From an uncultured Eubacterium sp. (GTDB lineage: Bacteria > Bacillota > Clostridia > Peptostreptococcales > Anaerovoracaceae), in NCBI GenBank assembly GCA_905193765.1, contig CAJJPZ010000144.1:1-5674 (forward strand): a DNA stretch of 5,674 nucleotides, read 5' to 3'. Shown one piece after another: positions 1 through 5,674 of the stretch (the stretch's first letter is position 1; every line of letters begins with the position of its first letter). Position numbers and translations under genes: made by a program. The notes under the pieces were generated by a model that had not been told where the DNA came from, did no database searches, and saw only the letters and a program-made list of their open reading frames with translations.

Positions 1-786
1 GCCTTCTCCTGTAAGGTTATAGATATCCGCTTCTGCATCATAGAATTCACTTGCTGCAACGTCCAGTGCGATCCTCACATCATCTCCAGGCTTGTATCCT
101 GCTCTTTCGATGGCAGCGATTATATCCTGTATAGCCTCTTCATTTGTTGCGAGGTTCGGTGCGAAACCGCCTTCATCACCGACAGCTGTGTTCATGCCTT
201 TTTCCTTGAGCACACTCTTGAGATTATGAAAAACTTCTGCTCCCATTCTCAGAGCTTCTCTGAAAGTCGGTGCTCCCACCGGCATGATCATGAATTCCTG
301 GATATCCACTGTATTGTCGGCATGTGATCCGCCGTTGAGTATGTTCATCATCGGTGTCGGCAGCACTTTTCCGTTCACTCCGCCTAGATACTGGAAAAGA
401 GGCAGACCCAGTGATTCTGCTGCAGCTCTTGCAGTTGCCATTGAAACTCCCAGGATAGCATTAGCGCCCAGCTTTCCTTTGTTAGGGGTTCCGTCCAGAT
501 CTATGAGCAGCTTGTCAAGTCCCGGCTGGTCGAAAGCGTCCCATCCCACAACATGCTCTGCTATGATATTGTTTACATTGGAAACAGCTGTTAGAGTTCC
601 CTTGCCGAGATATCTCGACTTGTCACCGTCCCTGAGTTCCACAGCTTCATGTACGCCTGTCGATGCGCCTGAAGGAACGATAGCTCTTCCGATGGATCCA
701 TCTTCAAGAAGGACTTCTACTTCTACTGTAGGATTTCCTCTGGAATCCAGTACTTCTCTTGCGAGTACGTCTTCTATATATGACAT
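1..786 (-). CDS. eno: Enolase, N-terminal 262 residues (3' end beyond the window)
   Basis: Enolase dehydrates 2-phosphoglycerate to phosphoenolpyruvate in the cytoplasm, using Mg2+. The reading frame is open from the ATG at 786 to base 1, so about the last 165 of the usual ~430 residues are missing because the window ends. Visible motifs, by residue: DSRGNPT 14-20; the mobile active-site loop SGASTG 39-44; LGANAILGVS 106-115; NGGSHADN 151-158, with the substrate-loop His155; QEF 163-165; GDEGGFAP 203-210, with Glu205 matching a catalytic glutamate; and ALDVAASEF 240-248, with Asp242 matching a Mg2+ ligand. The later Mg2+ ligands and the catalytic lysines are off the window. The start is supported by AAAGGAG at 794-800, 7 bases upstream. 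The gene begins 20 bases after tpiA, and its ribosome site lies immediately after the tpiA stop, which suggests co-transcription and perhaps translational coupling. No gpm gene lies between them. Confidence 0.97.
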   Translation of the reverse strand, partial: MSYIEDVLAREVLDSRGNPTVEVEVLLEDGSIGRAIVPSGASTGVHEAVELRDGDKSRYLGKGTLTAVSNVNNIIAEHVVGWDAFDQPGLDKLLIDLDGTPNKGKLGANAILGVSMATARAAAESLGLPLFQYLGGVNGKVLPTPMMNILNGGSHADNTVDIQEFMIMPVGAPTFREALRMGAEVFHNLKSVLKEKGMNTAVGDEGGFAPNLATNEEAIQDIIAAIERAGYKPGDDVRIALDVAASEFYDAEADIYNLTGEG

Positions 787-806
787 TGATTTTCTCCTTT
801 CAATCA

Positions 807-1553
807 TTAAAAATCGATTATTTTCATGAAGTCTTCCGGTTTCAGACTTGCTCCGCCTACCAGCGCGCCGTCTATCTCCGGCATATTCATGATATCTGTG
901 GCATTGGCAGGTTTCACACTGCCTCCGTACTGTATTATGATCTCATCAGCGACATCTTCGTCATACAGCTCTGTCAGAGTACTTCTGATGGAACTGCACA
1001 TTTCCTCCGCCTGTTCCGGTGTGGCTGTCCTGCCTGTACCGATAGCCCATACAGGTTCATATGCTATTACGAGTTTTGCAGCATCTGATGCCGGTATATC
1101 CTTCAGTCCCTCCTGCAGCTGTGCCCTCACGACAGTTTCCGCATTTCCGGCATCTCTCTCCTCCAGGCTTTCACCTACACACATGATCGGAGTTATACTT
1201 CCCTCGAAGAGCTTTCTCAGCTTTTTATTTACAGTTTCATCTGTTTCACCGAAGTACTGACGGCGTTCCGAATGTCCTACTATACAGTAATCGACACCGG
1301 TCTCCTCCAGCATTGCTGCTGATATCTCGCCGGTATATGCTCCCTCATCTGCAAAATGTACGTTCTGCGCACCTACTCCGATCCCTGTTCCCCTGAACAT
1401 CTCCACGAGCATATCCAGATCCGTATACGGAGCACATATCGCAGTCCTTACATCGGTTCCTTTGTAAAGTACTCTGAAACTTTCTGCGAATTCACGAGCT
1501 TCAGCCTTCGTTTTGAACATCTTCCAGTTTCCTGCTATAAAAGGTATCCTCAT
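807..1553 (-). CDS. tpiA: Triosephosphate isomerase
   Basis: This cytoplasmic TIM-barrel enzyme interconverts dihydroxyacetone phosphate and glyceraldehyde 3-phosphate. From the ATG at 1553 it has 248 residues, the normal family length. Visible active-site features are Asn9 and Lys11 in AGNWKM (7-12), the electrophilic His94 in VGHSERR (92-98), the catalytic base Glu166 in AYEPVWAIGTG (164-174), which runs into mobile loop 6, and the phosphate-binding YGGS and VGGASL segments near the C-terminus. At the end of loop 6 the usual GTGKTA reads GTGRTA, a conservative Lys-to-Arg change. An in-frame TTG at 1559 would add two residues, but it is only about 3 bases from the Shine-Dalgarno GGAGG, while the ATG has about 8-9 bases and gives the standard N-terminus. 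The gene starts 18 bases after the pgk stop and lies in the glycolytic operon, supplying substrate to the GAPDH encoded two genes upstream. Confidence 0.97.
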   Translation of the reverse strand: MRIPFIAGNWKMFKTKAEAREFAESFRVLYKGTDVRTAICAPYTDLDMLVEMFRGTGIGVGAQNVHFADEGAYTGEISAAMLEETGVDYCIVGHSERRQYFGETDETVNKKLRKLFEGSITPIMCVGESLEERDAGNAETVVRAQLQEGLKDIPASDAAKLVIAYEPVWAIGTGRTATPEQAEEMCSSIRSTLTELYDEDVADEIIIQYGGSVKPANATDIMNMPEIDGALVGGASLKPEDFMKIIDF

Positions 1554-1561
1554 CGTCAATT

Positions 1562-1567
1562 ACCTCC
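1562..1567 (-). promoter_or_regulatory. Ribosome binding site that decides the tpiA start
   Basis: The minus strand reads GGAGGT here. The spacer to the ATG at 1553 is 8 bases, which is near ideal. The upstream in-frame TTG at 1559 would leave only 2-3 bases, too close for normal initiation. This favours the 248-residue TpiA over the 250-residue version. The site lies in the 18-base gap after the pgk stop codon. Confidence 0.8.
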
Positions 1568-1571
1568 GGGA

Positions 1572-2756
1572 TCATTTATCCTCCAGGCATGCCACTCCCG
1601 GAAGTTCCTTGCCTTCAAGGAATTCCAGCGAAGCTCCGCCGCCTGTTGAAATATGTGTCATTTTATCAGCGAATCCGAACTGTTCAACAGCAGCAGCAGA
1701 ATCGCCTCCGCCGATCACAGTGGTCGCATCGCTTTCTGCAAGAGCCTGCGCTATTGCTTTCGTTCCAGCTTCAAAAGACGGCATTTCGAACACGCCTGCC
1801 GGCCCGTTCCATACGATCGTCTTTGCCTTCGATATACAGTCCTTATATAATTCAATAGTCTTCGGACCTATATCCATGCCCATCATATCTTCCGGTATGC
1901 TGTCTCTGTCAAATACAGCTTTCTCGCTGTCATTACTGAACTCTCTGGCGCATACCGTGTCTACAGGGAGGAGGAGCTGCACACCTGCAGCCTCGGCTTT
2001 CTTCATCAGTTCTCCCGCCAGGCCTGTGCTTTCTTCATCCAGGATCGATTTTCCTATCTCATATCCCATTGCCTTGAAGAAAGTATAGCTCATTCCTCCG
2101 CCTATTATCAGCGAATCCACTTTCTTCATGAGATTTTCGATCACAGGGATCTTGTCACCGACCTTTGCTCCGCCCATTATGGCAACGAAAGGTCTCTCCG
2201 GATCTTCCAGAACATCTCCCAGGAATTTTATCTCCTTTTCGATCAGGAATCCTGAAACAGCCGGCATGTATTTTGCCAGTCCTGCTGTAGAGCAGTGTGC
2301 CCTGTGTGCTGTACCGAAAGCATCGTTCACGAAGATCTCTCCCAGTGAGGCAAGCTCACCTGTGAATGGTTCCTCGTTCTTCGTTTCTTCTGCTCTGTAT
2401 CTGACATTTTCCAGGAGCATCACCTGTCCGCCCTGCAATGCTGCCGCAGTCTCTCTCACGCCATCGTCCACTACCACCGGTGACGGTGCAAAGATAACAT
2501 CCTGCCCCAGCAGTTCAGACAGTCTGTCTGCAACCGGTCTGAGCGTGAACTCAGGTTTCGGCTCGCCTTTAGGTCTGCCCATGTGAGACATCAGTATCAC
2601 AGCAGCATCATTTTCAATAAGATATTTTATCGTAGGCAGTGCTGATACTATCCTTATGTCGTTGGTTATATTACCGTCTTTCATAGGAACATTGAAATCG
2701 CATCTTACCAGGACCTTTCTGCCTGCCACATCGATATCCCTAACAGTTTTTTTCAT
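1572..2756 (-). CDS. pgk: Phosphoglycerate kinase
   Basis: This cytoplasmic enzyme transfers phosphate from 1,3-bisphosphoglycerate to ADP, the first ATP-yielding step of glycolysis. The product is 394 residues, the normal bacterial length, with the two-domain layout. The N-terminal 3-phosphoglycerate domain carries RCDFNVP (18-24), the conserved SHMGRPKG (57-64), LLENVRYR, and VNDAFGTAHRAH near residues 145-160. The C-terminal nucleotide domain carries GGAKVGDK, GGGMSYTF, WNGPAGVFE (316-324, with the ribose-contacting Glu324), GGGDSAAA (349-356) and STGGGASLEFLEG (370-382). Small departures from the commonest sequence are VGDK for VSDK and GGMSYTF for GGMAYTF; both are mild and outside the key catalytic residues. 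The ATG at 2756 is preceded by AAGGACGG (2765-2772), a weaker ribosome site than those of gap and tpiA. The gene starts 32 bases after gap and ends 18 bases before tpiA. An active enzyme is expected. Confidence 0.98.
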   Translation of the reverse strand: MKKTVRDIDVAGRKVLVRCDFNVPMKDGNITNDIRIVSALPTIKYLIENDAAVILMSHMGRPKGEPKPEFTLRPVADRLSELLGQDVIFAPSPVVVDDGVRETAAALQGGQVMLLENVRYRAEETKNEEPFTGELASLGEIFVNDAFGTAHRAHCSTAGLAKYMPAVSGFLIEKEIKFLGDVLEDPERPFVAIMGGAKVGDKIPVIENLMKKVDSLIIGGGMSYTFFKAMGYEIGKSILDEESTGLAGELMKKAEAAGVQLLLPVDTVCAREFSNDSEKAVFDRDSIPEDMMGMDIGPKTIELYKDCISKAKTIVWNGPAGVFEMPSFEAGTKAIAQALAESDATTVIGGGDSAAAVEQFGFADKMTHISTGGGASLEFLEGKELPGVACLEDK

Positions 2757-2788
2757 TTCGAATACCGTCCTTAAATTTTATTATGTAG

Positions 2789-3805
2789 TTATTTGTGGTC
2801 GACACTGTACATATGTCTGATAAGCTCCAGCACCTTGTTTGAATATCCATACTCATTGTCATAGAATGCTATCAGCTTGAAGAATCTGTCGTTCAGCTGT
2901 ATACCTTCTCTGGCGTCGAATATCGAAGTGTTTGCATCGCCGATGAAATCGCTTGAAACGACTTCGTCATCGACATATTCGAGAACGCCCTTCATGTGCG
3001 TCTCTGACGCTTCCTTCATTTTTGCACAGATCTCTTCATAGCTTGCCGGTTTCTTCAGCTGGACATTGAGATCCACAACTGATACATCATTCGTAGGCAC
3101 ACGGTATGAGATACCTGTCATCTTGCCTGCCAGTGAAGGTACTACAAGACCTACAGCCTTTGCTGCGCCTGTTGTTGACGGAATGATGTTGCCGAATGAC
3201 GATCTGCCTGTTCTCCAGTCTTTCATTGAACGTGCGTCAACGACTTTCTGCTTTGCAGTTGCAGCATGTATAGTTGACATGAGTCCCTGCTCGATGCCCC
3301 AGTTGTCTTCAATGACTTTGCACATAGGTGCCAGGCAGTTCGTTGTACATGAAGCATTTGACACGATCTTCATATCAGCTTTGTATGACTCGTGGTTTAC
3401 TCCCATTACGAATGTAGGCGTTTCCTTGTCTTTTGCAGGTGCAGTTATGACTACTTTCTTTGCTCCCTGATTTATATGTACCATGGCTTTTTCTGTAGTA
3501 TTGTATGCTCCGGTACCCTCTACGATATACTCTGCACCGCATTCTCCCCACGGGATGTTGGATGCATCACTTTCGCTGTAAACGGGAACTTTCTTGCCGT
3601 CGATGATCAGACCGTCGTCATAAATACCGAGTTCTTTTGGAAAGCGACCGAATACTGTATCGTACTTCAGCATGTACACCATATACTCCTTGTCAGCATT
3701 GCGGACATTGATACCTGCTATCTCGATATCAGGCATATCCATAGCTGCACGAATAACCACACGTGAAATACGACCGAATCCACTCACTCCTATTTTGATT
3801 GCCAT
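2789..3805 (-). CDS. gap: Glyceraldehyde-3-phosphate dehydrogenase (phosphorylating), atypical cofactor pocket
   Basis: This enzyme oxidises glyceraldehyde 3-phosphate to 1,3-bisphosphoglycerate and reduces NAD(P)+. The 338 residues are full length. The catalytic domain is orthodox: SNASCTTNCLAP (149-160) with nucleophile Cys153, base His180 in TIHAAT, Arg235 in RVPT, and YDNEYGYSN near the C-terminus. Its S-loop and C-terminal half resemble Escherichia coli GapA (KDWR.GR, MKGVL, GIQLND) more than Bacillus GapA. The N-terminal Rossmann part is unusual. GINGFGRIGR becomes GVSGFGRISR (6-15). The end of strand beta-2, normally IND, reads I-N-V-R-N-A-D-K-E (32-40), losing the Asp that binds the NAD ribose and gaining one residue. 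In the S-loop, the Gly/Leu-Pro pair that disfavours NADP is Ala191-Arg192. NADP+ or dual use is therefore inferred. The start has AGGAGG at 3815-3820, 9 bases upstream. It is the first gene of the glycolytic operon, 67 bases after rpoN. Confidence 0.96.
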   Translation of the reverse strand: MAIKIGVSGFGRISRVVIRAAMDMPDIEIAGINVRNADKEYMVYMLKYDTVFGRFPKELGIYDDGLIIDGKKVPVYSESDASNIPWGECGAEYIVEGTGAYNTTEKAMVHINQGAKKVVITAPAKDKETPTFVMGVNHESYKADMKIVSNASCTTNCLAPMCKVIEDNWGIEQGLMSTIHAATAKQKVVDARSMKDWRTGRSSFGNIIPSTTGAAKAVGLVVPSLAGKMTGISYRVPTNDVSVVDLNVQLKKPASYEEICAKMKEASETHMKGVLEYVDDEVVSSDFIGDANTSIFDAREGIQLNDRFFKLIAFYDNEYGYSNKVLELIRHMYSVDHK

Positions 3806-3872
3806 TTCTAAATTCCTCCTAAGTGCATTTTGAAATACTGTTTTGTTATATTTTTATATCATCCCTTGCGGG
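3806..3872 (-). promoter_or_regulatory. rpoN-gap intergenic region with a tentative promoter for the glycolytic operon
   Basis: This 67-base AT-rich gap must hold the leader of gap. It contains the strong AGGAGG at 3815-3820. A possible -35 TTGACC (3871-3876, minus strand) overlaps the rpoN stop. Downstream is GATATAAAAATATAAC (3845-3860), which offers TATAAA and TATAAC as -10 elements, but their spacings from TTGACC are 12 and 20 bases, neither ideal. A promoter is plausible but its exact elements are not settled. CCC-GCAA-GGG (3863-3872) could form a 3-bp stem with a GNRA-type loop, far too weak and without a T-tract to be a terminator. No CggR operator or catabolite-response element is recognisable. 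Read-through from rpoN is also possible. Confidence 0.35.
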
Positions 3873-5324
3873 TCAATATCTTCTTCGTTTCGAAGATGAC
3901 AGGATATGCAGTTCATCTCTGTATTTTGCCACGGTACGCCTTGAAATATTTATTTCTTTTTCCTTGAGCATATCTACCATGGCCTGATCGCTGTATGGAT
4001 TCTTCGGATCCTCGCTGTCCACGATCTCCTTGATGAATTCCTTGATGCTGTTGGAAGATATACCTTCTCCGTGACTTCCCGACACTCCCGCCGAGAAAAA
4101 GTATTTTATTTCATAGACACCCCTCGGGCTCTGCAGATATTTGCCGTTTATGGATCTTGAGACCGTTGACTCATGTATCCCCAGCTCCTCTGCGATGTCC
4201 TTCAGTGTAAGCGTCTTGAGATATTTGCTGCCTTTGTCGAAAAATTCCTTCTGATATTTGACTACGGAAGTAACGACATTGTATATCGTCTGCTTTCTCT
4301 GTTCTATGCTCTTGATGAGCCACAGCGCCGAGTTCACTCTGTCCGACAGATATTTCGACAGGTTCTCGTCCGTTTCCGCTCTGCTGAGCATTTTCTGATA
4401 GTATGAGCTGACCACCAGATTAGGTGTGCTGCTCTCGTTTATCGTGACAACATACTCGCCGTCCACTCTCTCCACTATCACGTCAGGAACGATGTATTTG
4501 GTGTCCATCTGTGATGCGAACTGCCTTCCCGGCTTCGGCTCCAGCGTGCGTATTATGTCGCTCATCTCCTGGACCTCCTGAGCGGAGATCCCCATTTCCC
4601 TGGCAATAGCTCCCAGCCTGTTGTTTGCCAGATCCTCCAGATGTTCATTGATCACACGCTCGAACACATCCGTCAGCTGACCCTTCTGCTTGAGCTGTAT
4701 TATCAGACATTCCCTCAGATCCTTGGCTCCGACGCCCATCGGATCGAAAGTATGTATCATATCCAGTACCTTGAGTACGTTTTCCACCGGCGTGCCGGTG
4801 ATCCTGGCGATCTCTTCGACGGTCGCCGTCATGTATCCGTTTTCATCCAGGGATTCTATTATGTATCTTCCTACTTTCCTGCAGGTCTTCTTCTGTGTGG
4901 CGAACTGGAGCTGGAACATCAGATGTTCCGGAAGAGTCACATCCGAAGACACATACTGTTCATATGTGTTCTCTTTCTCTTCGCCGCCCTTGTAGTCCCA
5001 CTGCTTGTAGCTTATATCATCATACTGACGGTCCTTGATATACTCCTTCCAGTCGAAATCGTCATCCTTCGAGGAGGACGTTCCAGCAGACTGTTCATTT
5101 TCCTTGACGCCTCCGTAGCCTTCATCGTGTCCGTCATGATGACTGTCTGCAGGCTCATGACTGCCGTGCTCCAGCACAGGGTTCACCAGAAGCTGCTCCT
5201 GCACATAGGAGTCCAGTTCCTGTGTATTGAACTGCAGTATCTGGATAGCCTGTATAAGCTCAGGGGTCATCACCAGTTTCTGTGCCTGTTCGATTGTTAA
5301 ATCATAACCAAGTCGTATGCTCAT
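3873..5324 (-). CDS. rpoN: RNA polymerase sigma-54 factor (RpoN / SigL)
   Basis: Sigma-54 directs RNA polymerase to -24/-12 promoters and needs an AAA+ enhancer-binding activator. The 483 residues show the full family architecture. Region I (about 1-50) is Gln- and Leu-rich and includes KLVMTPELIQAIQILQ, the activator-responsive segment. Region II (about 51-115) is a variable acidic linker with a His cluster (His53, 56, 62, 63, 66). The core-binding region follows (about 120-300). The helix-turn-helix is near 372-391 (KDIAEELGIHESTVSRS) and is followed by the conserved GVYEIKYFFS. The RpoN box, consensus ARRTVAKYRE, is S-R-R-T-V-A-K-Y-R-D at 461-470. The ATG at 5324 has GAGGT at 5331-5335, 6 bases upstream. 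No activator gene is in the window, so its regulon cannot be read here. In Bacillota, sigma-54 often serves sugar PTS and amino-acid catabolic operons. It lies directly upstream of gap, where cggR is often found. Confidence 0.97.
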   Translation of the reverse strand: MSIRLGYDLTIEQAQKLVMTPELIQAIQILQFNTQELDSYVQEQLLVNPVLEHGSHEPADSHHDGHDEGYGGVKENEQSAGTSSSKDDDFDWKEYIKDRQYDDISYKQWDYKGGEEKENTYEQYVSSDVTLPEHLMFQLQFATQKKTCRKVGRYIIESLDENGYMTATVEEIARITGTPVENVLKVLDMIHTFDPMGVGAKDLRECLIIQLKQKGQLTDVFERVINEHLEDLANNRLGAIAREMGISAQEVQEMSDIIRTLEPKPGRQFASQMDTKYIVPDVIVERVDGEYVVTINESSTPNLVVSSYYQKMLSRAETDENLSKYLSDRVNSALWLIKSIEQRKQTIYNVVTSVVKYQKEFFDKGSKYLKTLTLKDIAEELGIHESTVSRSINGKYLQSPRGVYEIKYFFSAGVSGSHGEGISSNSIKEFIKEIVDSEDPKNPYSDQAMVDMLKEKEINISRRTVAKYRDELHILSSSKRRRY

Positions 5325-5351
5325 CTTAATACCTCATCTTTATATACAATA

Positions 5352-5379
5352 AGTATACCACATGGAAATTATTTTGCCA
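5352..5379 (-). promoter_or_regulatory. Putative housekeeping promoter of rpoN
   Basis: On the minus strand TATACT (5352-5357) is preceded by TGG, giving an extended -10 (TGn-TATACT). A weak -35, TGGCAA (5374-5379), lies 16 bases upstream. The -10 is 27 bases from the ATG at 5324, so the leader would be about 20 bases, just enough for the GAGGT ribosome site. The rest of the 117-base gap between trmL and rpoN (5325-5441) holds no gene. It includes an 8-base palindrome GGTATACC at 5420-5427 and no convincing trmL terminator. An exact start site cannot be fixed from sequence. Confidence 0.45.
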
Positions 5380-5441
5380 GTGCTTTGCTCCCGTTTTATT
5401 TTTCCGTCTATTCCCTTCCGGTATACCTTATTTCTGTTTTT

Positions 5442-5674
5442 CTAAAGAAGACCCGGGAACCCAAGCTGCCGCAGGGCCTCAAAAAGCACTATATTGGCTG
5501 AATTGGACAGATTGAACGATCTCAGCCTGGTGTCCTCGCTCATGGGTATGCGTATCGCGTTATCGATGTGTTCACGGATCAGATCCTCAGGAAGTCCCGC
5601 TGTTTCTCGACCGAACAGCAGCATATCCTCATCTCTGAATTCGACCTCGGTGTAAAGTCGCCTGCCTTTCGTTG
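5442..5674 (-). CDS. trmL: TrmL-type tRNA (cytidine/uridine-34-2'-O)-methyltransferase, C-terminal half
   Basis: TrmL is a dimeric SPOUT-family enzyme that uses S-adenosylmethionine to methylate the wobble-nucleotide ribose of certain tRNA-Leu species. Only the last 76 residues are visible; the frame is open through to base 5672 and continues off the window, so the internal ATG at 5624 is not the start. Upstream of that ATG the frame reads T-K-G-R-R-L-Y-T-E-V-E-F, as expected for this family. Visible motifs are the cofactor-binding FGRETAGLP (matching GxETxGLP), IPM, and the trefoil-knot segment RSFNLSNSANIVLFEALRQLGFPG. Two extra residues lie between IPM and RS compared with E. coli TrmL, which I take to be a lineage variant. 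The family is normally about 155 residues, so roughly the N-terminal half is missing. The gene ends with TAG 117 bases before rpoN. Another SPOUT methyltransferase is possible, but the C-terminal motif fits TrmL best. Confidence 0.87.
   Translation of the reverse strand, partial: TKGRRLYTEVEFRDEDMLLFGRETAGLPEDLIREHIDNAIRIPMSEDTRLRSFNLSNSANIVLFEALRQLGFPGLL

Noticed and set aside
284..829. Plus-strand open frame of 181 codons opposite eno
   Set aside because: It lies antisense to well-conserved enolase codons, has Ser/Pro/Thr-rich low-complexity content typical of a reverse-complement shadow, and shows no known motif. The same applies to the other plus-strand frames opposite tpiA, pgk, gap and rpoN.
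1267..1290. Possible unusual residues around the TIM catalytic His
   Set aside because: On inspection IVGHSERR is fully canonical; the only departure in TpiA is a conservative Lys-to-Arg at the end of loop 6.
1554..1559. TTG at 1559 as the tpiA start
   Set aside because: It is only about 3 bases from the GGAGG site, whereas ATG at 1553 has normal spacing and gives the standard TIM N-terminus.
3862..3873. CCC-GCAA-GGG hairpin as an rpoN terminator
   Set aside because: The stem is only 3 bp, the flanks do not extend it, and the minus strand is A-rich rather than T-rich after it.
5352..5427. GGTATAC repeated at 5353-5359 and 5420-5427 as paired operators
   Set aside because: The copies are short, 67 bases apart and differ outside the 7-base core. 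One is explained as a -10 element, so chance in AT-rich DNA is sufficient.
5442..5624. A separate 60-residue protein starting at ATG 5624
   Set aside because: The frame stays open to the window edge and the upstream codons match the TrmL family, so this ATG is an internal methionine of a truncated trmL.

Overview
All six genes in this window lie on the minus strand. Read in the direction of transcription (high to low coordinates) they are: the C-terminal half of a TrmL-type tRNA 2'-O-methyltransferase, the sigma-54 gene rpoN, then gap, pgk, tpiA and the first 262 codons of eno. The last four form a compact glycolytic operon. The gene order (rpoN next to gap-pgk-tpi-eno), strong AGGAGG-type ribosome binding sites and moderate GC point to an anaerobic member of the Bacillota, class Clostridia. 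I cannot name a genus from the sequence alone.

Layout: trmL (partial, 5442-5674) and rpoN (3873-5324) are separated by 117 bases that carry the likely rpoN promoter. rpoN and gap are separated by 67 bases with no convincing terminator. gap, pgk, tpiA and eno follow with gaps of 32, 18 and 20 bases, each gene having its own Shine-Dalgarno sequence, so they are almost certainly co-transcribed. No stretch longer than 300 bases lacks a gene. I see no mobile elements, CRISPR arrays or RNA genes.

How the genes work together: GAPDH, phosphoglycerate kinase, triosephosphate isomerase and enolase cover most of the three-carbon half of glycolysis. The operon has no phosphoglycerate mutase (often gpmI, between tpiA and eno) and no CggR-type repressor (often just before gap), although both are usual in related operons. 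RpoN sits directly upstream of gap, where cggR would be expected.

I do not see an undescribed multi-gene system. The most interesting signal is in gap. The encoded GAPDH lacks the Asp that normally selects NAD+ over NADP+ and has Arg residues at two positions near the expected 2'-phosphate site, so the glycolytic enzyme may use NADP+ or both cofactors.
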